In this document: in pieces, positions 18,015 through 28,385 of the stretch
Numbering within the stretch: the first letter of the stretch is position 1
Layout: the number at the start of each line of letters is the position of its first letter
Position numbers and translations under genes: made by a program
Source: SAR116 cluster bacterium AG-321-K23
GTDB taxonomy: Bacteria > Pseudomonadota > Alphaproteobacteria > Puniceispirillales > Marisalimonadaceae
Assembly: GCA_003284565.1 (NCBI GenBank)
Contig: QBXO01000004.1
Coordinates: 1-64,000 of the forward strand
Reading direction: 5' to 3'
Length of the DNA: 64,000 nucleotides
Notes under the pieces: generated by a model
Told to the model about the DNA's origin: nothing
Database searches by the model: none
What the model saw: the letters and a program-made list of their open reading frames with translations, nothing else

Positions 18015-18911
18015 TTATGGAAATGACTTTTTTATTTCAGATACTAGAAATTCCTTAAAAGCCTTTACCCGAGGATCATTTTTTAATTGATCTTTAAATG
18101 AAAGAGAAATATTTAATTCAGGCCCCCTTAATTTGGGTAAAATTTCTGTAAGCGAATTCATATCAAACTCCATCCAATCTGGTAAAGAAGCAATACCCAT
18201 TCCTATTTCAGCAGCCTTAGCAATACCAGAAATACTTGATACTTCTAATACTGACTTTCTAGGGTTTTTATCATCTCTACCAATGAATAATAACCAATTT
18301 AATCTATTTCTATCAAGAGGTGGTTGGGCTGTTTCACCATAGGAAATGATACGATGAGCGTCCAATTCTTGAATATCATATGGAACTTTATTCTTTTTGA
18401 GATACTGTCTAGATGCATAAATTTTATATCTGCATTTTGCTAAATTAATTTGAATATCATCTTGAGAAGAACTTGGTGTCATTCTAATTTCAACATCTGA
18501 CTCTATATGTACCACTTTTGGTTCGGAATCTCTTAAATTCAAGGCAACTTCAATATTTGGATATTGTTCATTGAATTTAATCATATTTGGCGCAACCCAA
18601 AGTGATCCAAAAGCATTTGTTGCTGACACCCTTAATTTTCCTGCTGGCACATCATCATGATGTCTAATTTTATTATGAATCTCCTCAATAGTTTCAGCCA
18701 AATTTGAAACATGAGAGAGCAGAGATTTACCTTCATTTGTTAAATAAATACCATTGGATTTTCTCAAAAAAAGTTTAGATCCAATTTCATGTTCTAAAGA
18801 TTTCATTTGTCTACTAAGTGACGATTGGCTTTGATTTAAAATTTCTGAGGCGTGAGTAATGTTGCATGTTTGTGCAACAATGTTGAATAATTTAAGTCTG
18901 TCCCATTTCAT
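18015..18911 (-). CDS. LysR-family transcriptional regulator
   Basis: 298 residues. The N-terminal winged helix has the family pattern TCNITHASEILNQSQSSLSRQMKSLE, and the C-terminal half is a substrate-binding-like sensor domain (GKLRVSATNAFGS). It is read in the same direction as hmuTUV and only 42 bases before hmuT, so it may be co-transcribed with the importer, downstream of a Fur-like box. Alternatively it may regulate the diflavin reductase/glutamate synthase genes upstream. The effector is unknown. Confidence 0.9.
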   Translation of the reverse strand: MKWDRLKLFNIVAQTCNITHASEILNQSQSSLSRQMKSLEHEIGSKLFLRKSNGIYLTNEGKSLLSHVSNLAETIEEIHNKIRHHDDVPAGKLRVSATNAFGSLWVAPNMIKFNEQYPNIEVALNLRDSEPKVVHIESDVEIRMTPSSSQDDIQINLAKCRYKIYASRQYLKKNKVPYDIQELDAHRIISYGETAQPPLDRNRLNWLLFIGRDDKNPRKSVLEVSSISGIAKAAEIGMGIASLPDWMEFDMNSLTEILPKLRGPELNISLSFKDQLKNDPRVKAFKEFLVSEIKKSFP

Positions 18912-18925
18912 AATATTAAAATAGT

Positions 18926-18944
18926 AATAATGATAACGATTATC
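18926..18944. promoter_or_regulatory. Fur-like iron box upstream of lysR-hmuTUV
   Basis: AATAATGATAACGATTATC agrees with the classical 19-bp Fur consensus at 16 positions and contains a perfect inverted repeat TGATAA-CGA-TTATCA. It lies 15 bases before the lysR start and upstream of the haem importer genes. This suggests iron repression of the lysR-hmuTUV transcript. No experimental support. Confidence 0.6.
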
Positions 18945-18972
18945 AATATCAAAGTTATAAAATTATTATTTT

Positions 18973-20721
18973 TTAATAAACATCCCTAAGATATCTTTTT
19001 TCTCTTTTTAAGTTATTCAAGTATTCAAATGCCGCGTCAAAAGAAATATTAGAACATTTCATAATTATTTTAATTATCATATCCTCAACATCTTTAGCCA
19101 TACGATTAGCGTCTCCACATATATACAAATAAGCGCCTGATTCTAACCAATTGTAAAATTCGTTTTTATTTTCGTACATTACATTCTGAACATAAATTTT
19201 ATTTTTTTGATCTCTAGAAAAAGCTAGATCTAATTTATTTAAAACCCCAGAGGAAATGAAATCTTCAAGCTCATTTTTATAAATGAAGTCATCATTTTTT
19301 GTTTGATCTCCAAAAAATAACCAGTTCTTGCCTGAACTATTTCTATATTCCCTTTCTTGTAAAAAAGCTCTGAAAGGAGCAATACCTGTACCCGGGCCAA
19401 TCATTATTATATCTTTATTGTCATCTGGTAACCTGAATGATTTGTTTGGTGTAAAAAAAACTTTTATATTATCACCAGGGGTACAGTCATCAGCAAGAAA
19501 AGTAGAACAAACACCATTGTAATTTCTAGTATCTCTTTTCCATCGCACAGATGATACAGTTAAATGAACTTCATTTTTAACTTTATTTAAACTTGATGAA
19601 ATTGAATAAGTTCTGTGTTGTAAAGATTTTAAAAGGCCAAGAAAATCTGTGATATCAATTTTGAAGTTGGGATTAATATTCATGAAATCTAAAACATCCT
19701 TACCCCATTTGTAATTTTCAAGTTCTTTATTATTAGTATGATCGATAATTGACTTTAATTTTTTATCATTTGTGTTTTTTGCAATATATTCTATCAACCT
19801 CTTTGTAGGAGTAAGTATTTCAAACTTTTCAGTTAATAACATTTTAATGTCATTTTCATAACCTTCCGGCACAAAGTCAAATTCAACTCCTAATCGATCA
19901 ATGATTTTGTTTACAAGATCTTCTTTATTTGTTGGGAAGATACTCAATGAGTCACCAACTTCGTATTTTAAACCACTATCTCCTAAATCAATCTCATAAT
20001 GCATAATCTCTTTATTTGAATTAACGCCGGAAAGCATTCTATTCGATAAAAGTTTTGCACTATATGGATTCTTTCTATTGTATTCTTTTAAATTGGATTG
20101 ATCATTTGATTTTTCTTTTATAACTTGAACCCTTGGTTTCCATTTGGCAATTAATGATGAAGTCCATGTTTCAGATAATTCTTCATAATCAACGTCACAG
20201 TCAACACGATCTTGAATTCGAGTAGCCCCAAGTTGTTCAAACCTAGTATCAATAAGTTTCCCAGCATGACAAAATTCTTCATATCCTGTATCACCAAGAG
20301 CTAGAACGGAATATTTAATATTACTTAAATTAGGGGCTGTATTAGCTGACAAAGCATCCCAAAATAGTTGGGCGTTATCAGGCATCTCACCTTCTCCGTA
20401 GGTGGAAGTAATAATGGCTACATTTTCCATGTTACCTAAAATATCCATTGTTATATTGTCTAAGGAATTAACTTTTGCTCTAAACCCAGCCTCATTAGCA
20501 ATTTTAGACATATCTTCAGCTATCGCTTCTGAATTACCAGTTTGTGTACCAAATAAAATATCTAAATTTATAAGATTTTTGTTATGTTCTTGAATTAAAC
20601 TATTATTAGAGAGGGAGGCAGATTGTTTCATGCCAGCAATAAAACCTGAGATCCAAGCTTCTTGGTCATAACTAAAAGGTTTTATTTCTTCACCAGTTTC
20701 AATTTTCTTATAATTATTCAT
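18973..20721 (-). CDS. CysJ-like diflavin reductase (sulfite reductase flavoprotein family)
   Basis: 582 residues in the CysJ/P450-reductase architecture. An FMN flavodoxin domain (ILFGTQTGNSEAIA, TSTYGEGEMPDNA, LALGDTGYEEFC) is followed by an FAD domain (RTYSISSS; NGVCSTFLAD) and an NADPH domain (GPGTGIAPFRAFLQER; FGDQ; YICGDANRMAKDV). An N-terminal FSYDQEAWISGF segment is common in alphaproteobacterial members. No sulfite reductase haemoprotein lies nearby. Instead the gene follows the large glutamate synthase-like gene by 24 bases, so its electrons may go to that protein. A role with a distant CysI cannot be excluded. Confidence 0.85.
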   Translation of the reverse strand: MNNYKKIETGEEIKPFSYDQEAWISGFIAGMKQSASLSNNSLIQEHNKNLINLDILFGTQTGNSEAIAEDMSKIANEAGFRAKVNSLDNITMDILGNMENVAIITSTYGEGEMPDNAQLFWDALSANTAPNLSNIKYSVLALGDTGYEEFCHAGKLIDTRFEQLGATRIQDRVDCDVDYEELSETWTSSLIAKWKPRVQVIKEKSNDQSNLKEYNRKNPYSAKLLSNRMLSGVNSNKEIMHYEIDLGDSGLKYEVGDSLSIFPTNKEDLVNKIIDRLGVEFDFVPEGYENDIKMLLTEKFEILTPTKRLIEYIAKNTNDKKLKSIIDHTNNKELENYKWGKDVLDFMNINPNFKIDITDFLGLLKSLQHRTYSISSSLNKVKNEVHLTVSSVRWKRDTRNYNGVCSTFLADDCTPGDNIKVFFTPNKSFRLPDDNKDIIMIGPGTGIAPFRAFLQEREYRNSSGKNWLFFGDQTKNDDFIYKNELEDFISSGVLNKLDLAFSRDQKNKIYVQNVMYENKNEFYNWLESGAYLYICGDANRMAKDVEDMIIKIIMKCSNISFDAAFEYLNNLKREKRYLRDVY

Positions 20722-20744
20722 TTTATCAATCTCGATTTTATAAT

Positions 20745-23700
20745 TCAGACAAAACTATGAAGTGATTGTTCAAAAAATAATTCTTCATAAGAAGGCATAT
20801 TGTAAATAATTTTACTGTTTTTATTTTGCTGATAAATTAACCAACCATAAGTGCTTGGACTGTCAATTGAAATGACATTTCGTAATCTTAAGGCTGATTT
20901 ATAATCATCAATTCTTTTATTAGATATTAATACTGACAATTCTTCATCATTATATTTAGATATAGCATCTTTTGAAAACTTCAATAGTTTAGATATAAGA
21001 TTAAAGTCTTCAGTTAAAATTAAGTCTCTAATTGTTTTAGAGCTTCCTGGAACAATAAGAGTTTTCGCTGTTTCATATATCTTCCAATTATTTAAGAGTT
21101 CATGAGTTTTTCTTTTGTCTGTCTCATCAGTATTAGGAACATGACCGTCTAAAACATGTTTGCCATCTTTCCATATTTTTTTTAATTTCTGTATTTGAAA
21201 TTTTACCAAGTAAGAAGATAATTCTTCTAACAGTTCTTTTCTGGTTTTGGATTTTAAAATTTCTTCATAATCTTGATACTGTAATAGAGACTTCGGAGTT
21301 ACAAAAGAAAAGTTATTTTTTTCTATACTCCAATTATCTAAAATATATTTGGCTTTCTTAGATCCTGACGCGTCAAAGTGCCATTTCAGTAAATTTTGGA
21401 TGGTATGTGCATGTATTTCAGAAATTTCTGTATTTTCAGACAATTCTCCAATGAAAACAGAGTCTGAACTTATAAAATTACTTAATTTTTTATATGGATC
21501 ATATTGATATAAAAATCCTCCAGACATTCCATTTCCATAACCTCTTGAAAAAGAACCAAGGTTTAAAATAGTTCCATTGGTCATATATTCACCGCAATAA
21601 TCTCCTACTCCTTCAATAACAGCTGTCGCACCTGAATTTCTAACAGCAAATCTGTCGCCTGCTTGACCTTCCACAAATAATTTTCCTCCTGTTGCACCAA
21701 ATAAAGCAAAATTACCGATCAAAACATTTTGAATTATATTTTTATTATTATTTATTGGAGATTTGATAATTATTTCTCCACCAGAGCAAGATTTACCTAC
21801 TCCATCATTACATGTCCCAATATGTTTGAATACCATACCATCATTACAAAAAGCTGCATATGATTGGCCAGCAGAACCATCTGTATTTATGAAAAGTGAT
21901 TTGGGTTTTAAAGACTTTCTCCCAGAAGGAAGAGTAAAAAAACGAGATTGCCCTAATTTACTGATTTTGGATTCATAATTTAAATACCTTTCAATATCAA
22001 TTGATAGTTGTCCACCAAACGTTTTATTTCGATTATTTAGCGTAATTTTTTTTGCTGACATTGTATTGTCTTTTGAAAAATTAAATTTTTCTAAGAACCA
22101 ATTATATAGATTTTGGTCATGATCGTAGTTTTTTTCAAGATAAATTGGATTCAAAATTTCAAGATTATCTACCTGCTTCAACATCATTTTAAGGTTAAGT
22201 TGCCCTACAGAAGATTTATGATTAACTAAATGTAATAAATCAGTACGCCCTCTAATATCCTTAAGAGATTTAAAGCCAATATTAGCTAAAATTTCTCTTA
22301 CCTCATGTGCAATATTTAAAAAATATTGGGCTAGTGCTCTTGGATCACCATCAAATAACTCCGAATTTGTTGTTAAGCCAGCTGGACATTTAATGTTACA
22401 ATTTTTGGCCATGACACATTTCAGCATCATCATTGCCGATGTTCCAAACTCAAAACTATCGGCGCCCAATATAGCTGATTTAACGACATCAGTACCGGTT
22501 TGATGTGCTCCAGAGCAACGTAAGATTACTTTTTGTCTTATTTTGTTAATACATAGGGCTTGGTTAACTTCAGCCAATCCAATTTCTGCTGATCTTCCCG
22601 TATATTTTAGTGACGTTACAGCTGCCGCACCAGTGCCCCCAGTACCACCTGCTATATTTATTACATCAGCTCCAGCTTTGGCAACACCAACGGCAATAGT
22701 ACCTATACCATCAGATGATACAAGCTTTACAATAACCTTTACCCTAGCTGCTTTTGCATCATGTATTAGTTGAGCTAAATCTTCAATTGAGTATGTATCA
22801 TGATGGGGAGGTGGAGAAACCAACTCAACGCCAGGTACACCCCCTCTGGCAGCAGCTATTTCAACTGATACTTTAGATGCAGGTAACTGTCCACCTTCTC
22901 CAGGCTTTGCCCCTTGTCCAATCTTTATTTCAACTTGTTCTAACATTGGGTCAGCAAGATATCCTGCCCAAACACCAAAACGACCAGAGGCAAATTGTTT
23001 GATTTTGGATGCACGAATGGTACCATATCTTGAGATATGCTCTCCACCTTCACCAGAGTTTGAGAGAGCTCCTACCATATTAGTACCATGAGCTACTGCT
23101 TCGTGAGCATTTGAAACTAATGCACCATGACTCATAGCTCCTGAAGCAAAAGTTTTTGTAATCTCTGAAGCAGGCTGAACTTGACCTAATTCAATTGAAT
23201 TAGGTGCTGTTTTAAAATTTGAGAAAAAATTGTCAGCTATACTTCTTGCTCTAAATTGTAAATGTTGGTTTTTAATCAACATTTCAGAGACATTTTCTTT
23301 AAAAACTTTTTGAAGAGAAATTGAAAGGTTTTTAATTTTAATATTGATATTTTCCTTGTTACTAAATGTAACATTGTAGATGTTTCTATGGACTTTATTT
23401 ACTATTAATCCCTTTATTAAAAAATTATGGTTACCAACATAATCTAACTTTAATAGTTCACTAGTAAAATCATGGGTATCAATTTTGTTTTCAAAATTTA
23501 GGGGAAAGTCAAGCACATCTCTTAACGCAGCTGGTCTAACTAATCTTTCTTTTCCAACTAATTTTATAAAATTAAAGTAGCCAGGAGTGATTTTAAATTC
23601 ATCAATTTGTTTGTCACTTAATGAATCAAAACTTGTGTTTTTGTAACCTGCGTCACTAATACCATATGCGTCCTCCATTTGATTAATAGTGAAAAAACTT

Positions 23701-26166
23701 AATTTCTTAGTATCTTCTGAATAACTTTGTTTTTTAAACAAAATCTTTTCTTCTGTTAAGTCAACAAACTCTCTTACCGCTGTTATACCATAAGAATGAC
23801 CTGCACCTTCCGAACGCTCCTTGAAAAGCCCAAGGATAGGGATGTCTTTATCATTATTTACAATTTTAGATCTTAAGTGCCAATCAAGAGAACTTTGAAC
23901 AATTGTTTTAAATCTCACCCCCCCAACAGGAGAAAACATGTTAGGAAAATATTTTTTTAATGAAGGATCAGACGTATCTAAATAATTAGGTTCAAAAAAT
24001 TCACCACCTGAGTAACTTTCTACAGTGCATAATCCAACCTTACCCATAGTTTTCATAAGTGATTTTTCAGAAGCTTTAACAAACTTGTAGTAAGCTGAAG
24101 TTTCATTTTGTGAATATTTTTCTTTTATTCTCATTTCAACACATAATGGGTAAATAGCAGCAGCTCCAAAACCTAGTGTGCACGCTATATGATGCGACGA
24201 ACAAATTTGACCACTCTCAACTATAATTGAAACATTAAATCGTAAACCCTCATTAATAAGACTTTGATTTATGGCTGAAACTATAAGAATTAATGGTATT
24301 ACCGCCTTTTTGGCATCAACATTGGTATCTGAAATTATAATTATTCCTCCACTAGATGATGCAAACTCGCATATATTTGAACAAATTTTTTCAATTTGAT
24401 CTTTTAAAATTCGTTCATTTTTTTGAGCGTTGTTATGATCAGGTTCATACAAAATTTCAAAATTTTTAATTGGAGTATAATTCTGGTTTTTAATTTTATT
24501 TAAATCGTCAAGTTTTAAAATAGGAGAATCTATTATTATTTGTGGAAACTTCTTATTTAAACTTTTAGTTTTAGATCCTAGTGATACCCTAAGTGTCATT
24601 CCATCCGCTTCTCTGATTGAGTCAAGAGGAGGATTAGTTACTTGTGCAAACTTTTGTGAAAAATATTTAGCCATACCACCTTCTTGATCAGACAATGCAT
24701 TAATTGCATTTCCATAACCCATAGCAGAAACTTTTTCTGCTCCAGTTTCAAGCATCGGATCCAAAAAAAATCTAAAAGTTTCTTGATTATGATGATAAGC
24801 AACGTATTTAGCTGAAAAATTATTAATATTATCTATTGAATTTTGACTACCATTAAATTGTTCGATTTGGTGCAGCTTAACGCTGCACTCATGTAAAAGT
24901 TTTTTATAATCAGTTTTAGAAGAAAGAAGTTTTAATGCAGCTTCTGTATTATATGTTTTTTGTTCTTTATGGTTGTAATATAGGATACCCCCTGCCTCTA
25001 TTCTTCCCCTAGAAATAATTTCTTCTTCTGGGAAACTTATTTGTCCTGCTTCTGACATAGCTGCTAAATAATCAACAGTTTCAATTGTTCTCAACGGTCT
25101 AAGACCTAGTCTATCAAGTCTAGCACCAATAACATTTCCGTCTCCAAATATAACAGCCGCTGGACCATCATTTTTTTCTTCAAATAATGAAAAATATTCA
25201 AACATTGCTATAATATCTTCAGATAAATTTTTGTCTTTCTCCCACGCTGGTGGCATCATAGAAATTACAGCAGAAACTATGTCTAATCCATCTTCAAAAA
25301 TTCTATTTTGTAAAGTTTGATCCAATCTACAACTATCAGATTGACCCTTTGGTCTTGTAATATTTTTATTCTTAGATCTATAGGCTGCGTTTTCTGATAA
25401 AATATTTTTTTTATTTGTATTTAATTCTCCGTTATGCGCTATCAATCTAAAAGGTTGCGCCATAAACGGATGAGGTTCAGTGTTTGTTGAAAACCTAGTA
25501 TGAAAATATAAAGAAAAAATCTTATGAGATTTGTTATTTAAATCTTTAAAATAAGGTATAATCTCATTTGATTTTAACCTACCTTTTAATACCTGTAGCT
25601 TTCTGGATAAGGAAAGAGGATACAACTCATCTAACTTCTTATCATTAAATGCTACTGCTTCAATGTCTAGTAAACATTGGTGTATAGCTTTATCTATATT
25701 TTTATCATTAATGTTTTGAATACTAAAAATAAATTGCTTTATAATTAGTTGAGACGATTGAGATATTTCATTCAAAACTGATTTATTTACAGGCACATCT
25801 CTTGATTTAATGAGTTTAAAGCCATTATTTTCTAAAGTTTTAATAATTAAGTTATTAGCGATTACTTTGTTAGCTGTATTTTTTGGGATGAAGAAATTGC
25901 CAACTACAAATTCTCCAAATTTTAACGTTTTGTTTGTGATTTTTGAAAAAAAAATCTACTGATAAATCAATTGATATTCCTGCACCATCTCCAATTCCCT
26001 CAGAAGACATCCCACCACGATGGGGAACTGAGCACAGAGCTTCATGGGCCTTTATTAATAATTCATGAGTTTGTTTACTATCTTTTTTTGTAATAAAACC
26101 GACACCACAACTGCTTTTTTCAATATTGTGGTCATATAGTAATACTGTTTGTTTTTTATTATTCAT
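20745..26166 (-). CDS. Large glutamate synthase-like protein (GltB family), one-base frameshift near the N-terminus
   Basis: The frame starts at 26166 (MNNKKQ) and shifts near residue 72 in a run of nine T (plus-strand A 25946-25954). Removing one base joins it to the long frame ending at 20745, giving about 1,806 residues. The class II amidotransferase domain starts with a Cys in KSSCGVGF and has RFSTNT and HNGELNT. The FMN domain (SGAMSHGALVSNAHEAV, SGEGGEH, AGGTGGTGAAA) and the GXGXG beta-helix follow. Typical bacterial GltB is about 1,500 residues; this one is longer both before the FMN domain and at the C-terminus. The iron-sulfur Cys motif is C-x5-C-x3-C (KCVMAKNCNIKCPAG), one residue shorter than the usual spacing. 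It pairs with a CysJ-like reductase, not GltD. The shift may be a sequencing error. Confidence 0.8.
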
Positions 26167-26366
26167 GTAAATCCCGCATAATTTTTATTCTGTTTAATGC
26201 AAAATGATTAACTTTTACTCTGTTATTGATAGATTTCAGACATGCAAAAAAGGCAATTCACTCATTTTGTTTAATAATGTGTGTGAAAAGATCAGTTAAA
26301 TGCTCAAAACAAATACAAAAATCAAGATCAAGTTTGAGAAATTTTATTATTACTAATCTGTGAGAT

Positions 26367-26420
26367 TTTGTAGGGATTCCCAATATCGAACCGGGAACCT
26401 TTGCAACACTGGTTTTTGAG
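26367..26420. repeat. Degenerate attachment site (tRNA-Leu 3' fragment, oldest copy)
   Basis: About 54 bases resembling the 3' part of tRNA-Leu(CAA) in reverse orientation, with several mismatches in the T arm and variable arm. The segment CACTGGTTTTTGAG, spanning the anticodon loop and stem, is exact. It lies about 200 bases upstream of the glutamate synthase-like gene. The 541-base gap around it (26167-26706) otherwise holds only the presumed promoter of that gene, the arm repeat at 26537 and AT-rich sequence. Confidence 0.75.
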
Positions 26421-26536
26421 TTGCTTTATAACACTTTTCAATAATCACTATAGTCAATTGTTACTAGACATTCCACCAATTGCAAATTGCTAGTTATTCT
26501 GTACTGTAAACACTATCAAGCCAGTTTAGTTGTTTT

Positions 26537-26556
26537 TCGTAAACTTTTTCGTACCT
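26537..26556 (+). repeat. Degenerate arm-type repeat pair, old element left end
   Basis: Two direct repeats, TCGTAAAC and TCGTACCT, start 12 bases apart, with the first 117 bases after the att copy. They match, with changes, the TCGTACCA pair at 28362 and the flanking CAAGCCAGTTTAGTTG segment is also shared. Probable former integrase arm-binding sites. Confidence 0.55.
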
Positions 26557-26706
26557 TTTTTAACAGTTTTGCAGAATAAGTTGACGATGATTTCTTAAAC
26601 TACTTGTCCGGGATTTTAAAAATATTTCCATTGGAACCTGATATAGATAATGTTTATGGAAATCGTGCAAAGTTTATAGAAGTTAAGTTATAGAGGTTAT
26701 ATTATC

Positions 26707-28026
26707 ATGTATCTTTTTAGAAAGTATTTCATAATTTCATTTATTGCTTATTTTATTTTAGGAGATTTAGCTCTCGCTAACTCAAATGAAAAAATAATTG
26801 TTTCGGATATTTCTATGCCCAAATATTTTTTTGCAGATCAAATCAATAAGACTTGTAAAATGAAAAAAGATACAAATGAATTTTACTCAAATAGTCTTTT
26901 TTCTGATTTTGATCTCAAAAAGAATAATAATTATCAATGGTTGGCAAAACTAAAGGATTATAATTGGGTAGAAGATCATGCCAAAAGAAGTGATAGTCTT
27001 GATGTTTTTTTTCATAAATTAACTGACAGAATGGAGTATCTACACGCTACTTTGGTTAATAGCTTAATTGACGGAACCATTGAAGTTCAAGCAGATAAAG
27101 CAATTGACTTAATGGTTTCTTGGGCAAAAGCAGATTTTATCATGCAAACAACTACAATTTCACAAATTAAGGAAATGATCAAGGCTGGCACTTTTTCATC
27201 TTGTTATCAAGGTAAAGGAGATGAAAGGGCTAAATGTCACTGGCATGCTGCACAAGAAGCAGCCAGATATGCTGGTCAATTTGGTATAAATGCTAACTTA
27301 GTTAAGCCTTACATGAATAAAAATGAGCTTGCAATAATTGAAAAATATTTCGTTTCCTTATATAAAAAGTATATTCATCCTTGGTATTTTTTGACTGGAG
27401 CTGGCTTAAAAAATATAAATTATGGCTTTTACCAAATGGGACATGGTGCAATTAGTGTTCTTGCATTTGCACATTGGAATAATGACAAAAAACTTGTTAG
27501 CAACACTTTTAAATCTACTTTAAGGCACATTAATACTTTGGTGCTCAAAGATGGTTTCATTAACAATAATAGCTTTAGAGGTGTAAGGGGTTATTGGTAT
27601 CACGGAACTGCACTTAACAATATGTTAGGAATTGTTGCATTAGCAGAAGAATACAATTATCCAGTTAGTGATAATATCCTTAACAAACTTACTGATGCTG
27701 TGAATTTTATGGATAAAGATGCTATAAAATACCTTAGTTGGTTAGAGAAACTTCCTAGAAAGAAAAGCTTTAGTGATGGTAAAGCTTACCTTAAACATAA
27801 TGGGGAAAATATTTACGTAGGGAATGCTAGTTGGAAACACAAAAATTCAAGAAATCATATGAAAAGTTCAGCATTGTTTTTAGATTATTTATCAGAAACT
27901 TATACTAAAGGAAAAATCAATAGAGATAGAAAAGAATACAAGATTTATAATTATAAAAGAAAGAAAACAGGCCTAGGTCTTAGTGATCAGGAGTTAGGTT
28001 TTAATCCTAAATGTATTTACAGATAA
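26707..28026 (+). CDS. Exported protein, possibly alginate lyase-like alpha-toroid fold
   Basis: 439 residues with a signal peptide (about residues 1-24, ending LALA). The rest is helical, rich in aromatic residues, with a central NNSFRGVRGYWYHGTALNNMLG segment that recalls the NNH-x-YW region of alginate lyase family proteins, and a later HWNNDKKLV helix pair. Four cysteines (KTCK, SSCY, AKCHWH, PKCIY) could form disulfides. If the resemblance is real it would act on polysaccharides in the periplasm or outside the cell. It lies inside the remnant element, so it is likely acquired cargo. I do not recognise it with certainty. Confidence 0.5.
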   Translation: MYLFRKYFIISFIAYFILGDLALANSNEKIIVSDISMPKYFFADQINKTCKMKKDTNEFYSNSLFSDFDLKKNNNYQWLAKLKDYNWVEDHAKRSDSLDVFFHKLTDRMEYLHATLVNSLIDGTIEVQADKAIDLMVSWAKADFIMQTTTISQIKEMIKAGTFSSCYQGKGDERAKCHWHAAQEAARYAGQFGINANLVKPYMNKNELAIIEKYFVSLYKKYIHPWYFLTGAGLKNINYGFYQMGHGAISVLAFAHWNNDKKLVSNTFKSTLRHINTLVLKDGFINNNSFRGVRGYWYHGTALNNMLGIVALAEEYNYPVSDNILNKLTDAVNFMDKDAIKYLSWLEKLPRKKSFSDGKAYLKHNGENIYVGNASWKHKNSRNHMKSSALFLDYLSETYTKGKINRDRKEYKIYNYKRKKTGLGLSDQELGFNPKCIYR

Positions 28027-28190
28027 AAAAAGTTTATGCACTTCCTTGATTTAAGGTTTTAACTTTAAATAAATTTAACACTCTTAATTTGCCTTTAGAT
28101 GTTAAACTTAAGCTGAGAAAGAAATAATTAAACTATTTAATTGAAATTACTAAGAAACTCGGGAAACGAAATCTACCTTAATTTATGAGG

Positions 28191-28245
28191 TTTGGTAGGG
28201 ATACCCGGAATCGAACCGGGAAGCCTTGCGGCACTGGTTTTTGAG
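28191..28245. repeat. attL: 3' part of tRNA-Leu(CAA)
   Basis: A 55-base copy identical to 38593-38647, from the bases flanking the CCA end through the T arm, variable arm and anticodon stem to the anticodon loop, in reverse orientation. Beyond it the sequence diverges from the tRNA, so this is a fragment and not a working gene. The 360-base gap 28027-28385 holds this site, the arm repeats at 28362 and otherwise AT-rich DNA. Confidence 0.9.
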
Positions 28246-28361
28246 TTACTTGATGACACTTATGTATAATCAACATAGTCAACTTAATCGTTGTCTAACC
28301 TAGGATAATAATCACTACCCTTTAAACATTGTAAACAGAATCAAGCCAGTTTAGTTGATTT

Positions 28362-28381
28362 TCGTACCATTTTTCGTACCA
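28362..28381 (+). repeat. Arm-type direct repeats TCGTACCA, island left end
   Basis: Two perfect TCGTACCA octamers start at 28362 and 28374, 117 bases inside the left att copy and directly before the Sel1 gene stop. The same pair occurs at the right end (38492, 38503). Likely integrase or excisionase binding sites. Confidence 0.65.
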
Positions 28382-28385
28382 TATT

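Larger units (their letters stand above)
26367..28190. mobile_element. Remnant of an older integrated element at tRNA-Leu
   Basis: This stretch runs from a decayed copy of the tRNA-Leu 3' part (26367-26420) to the next, nearly perfect copy (28191). Its left end repeats the layout of the younger island: att copy, 117 bases, then a pair of TCGTACC-type repeats. No integrase remains. The only gene left is the exported protein at 26707. I infer an older relative of the neighbouring island that has lost most of its content. Confidence 0.6.

Noticed and set aside
20745-25796. A complete gene beginning at 25796
   Set aside because: The catalytic Cys of the amidotransferase domain lies upstream in another frame; the sequence between 25797 and 25945 continues the protein in the same frame as the long part, so the true start is 26166 with a one-base shift.
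28191-28245. A second tRNA-Leu gene
   Set aside because: Only the 3' part is present; after the anticodon loop the sequence leaves the tRNA (no 5' acceptor strand or D arm). It is an attachment-site copy. The same holds for 26367-26420.
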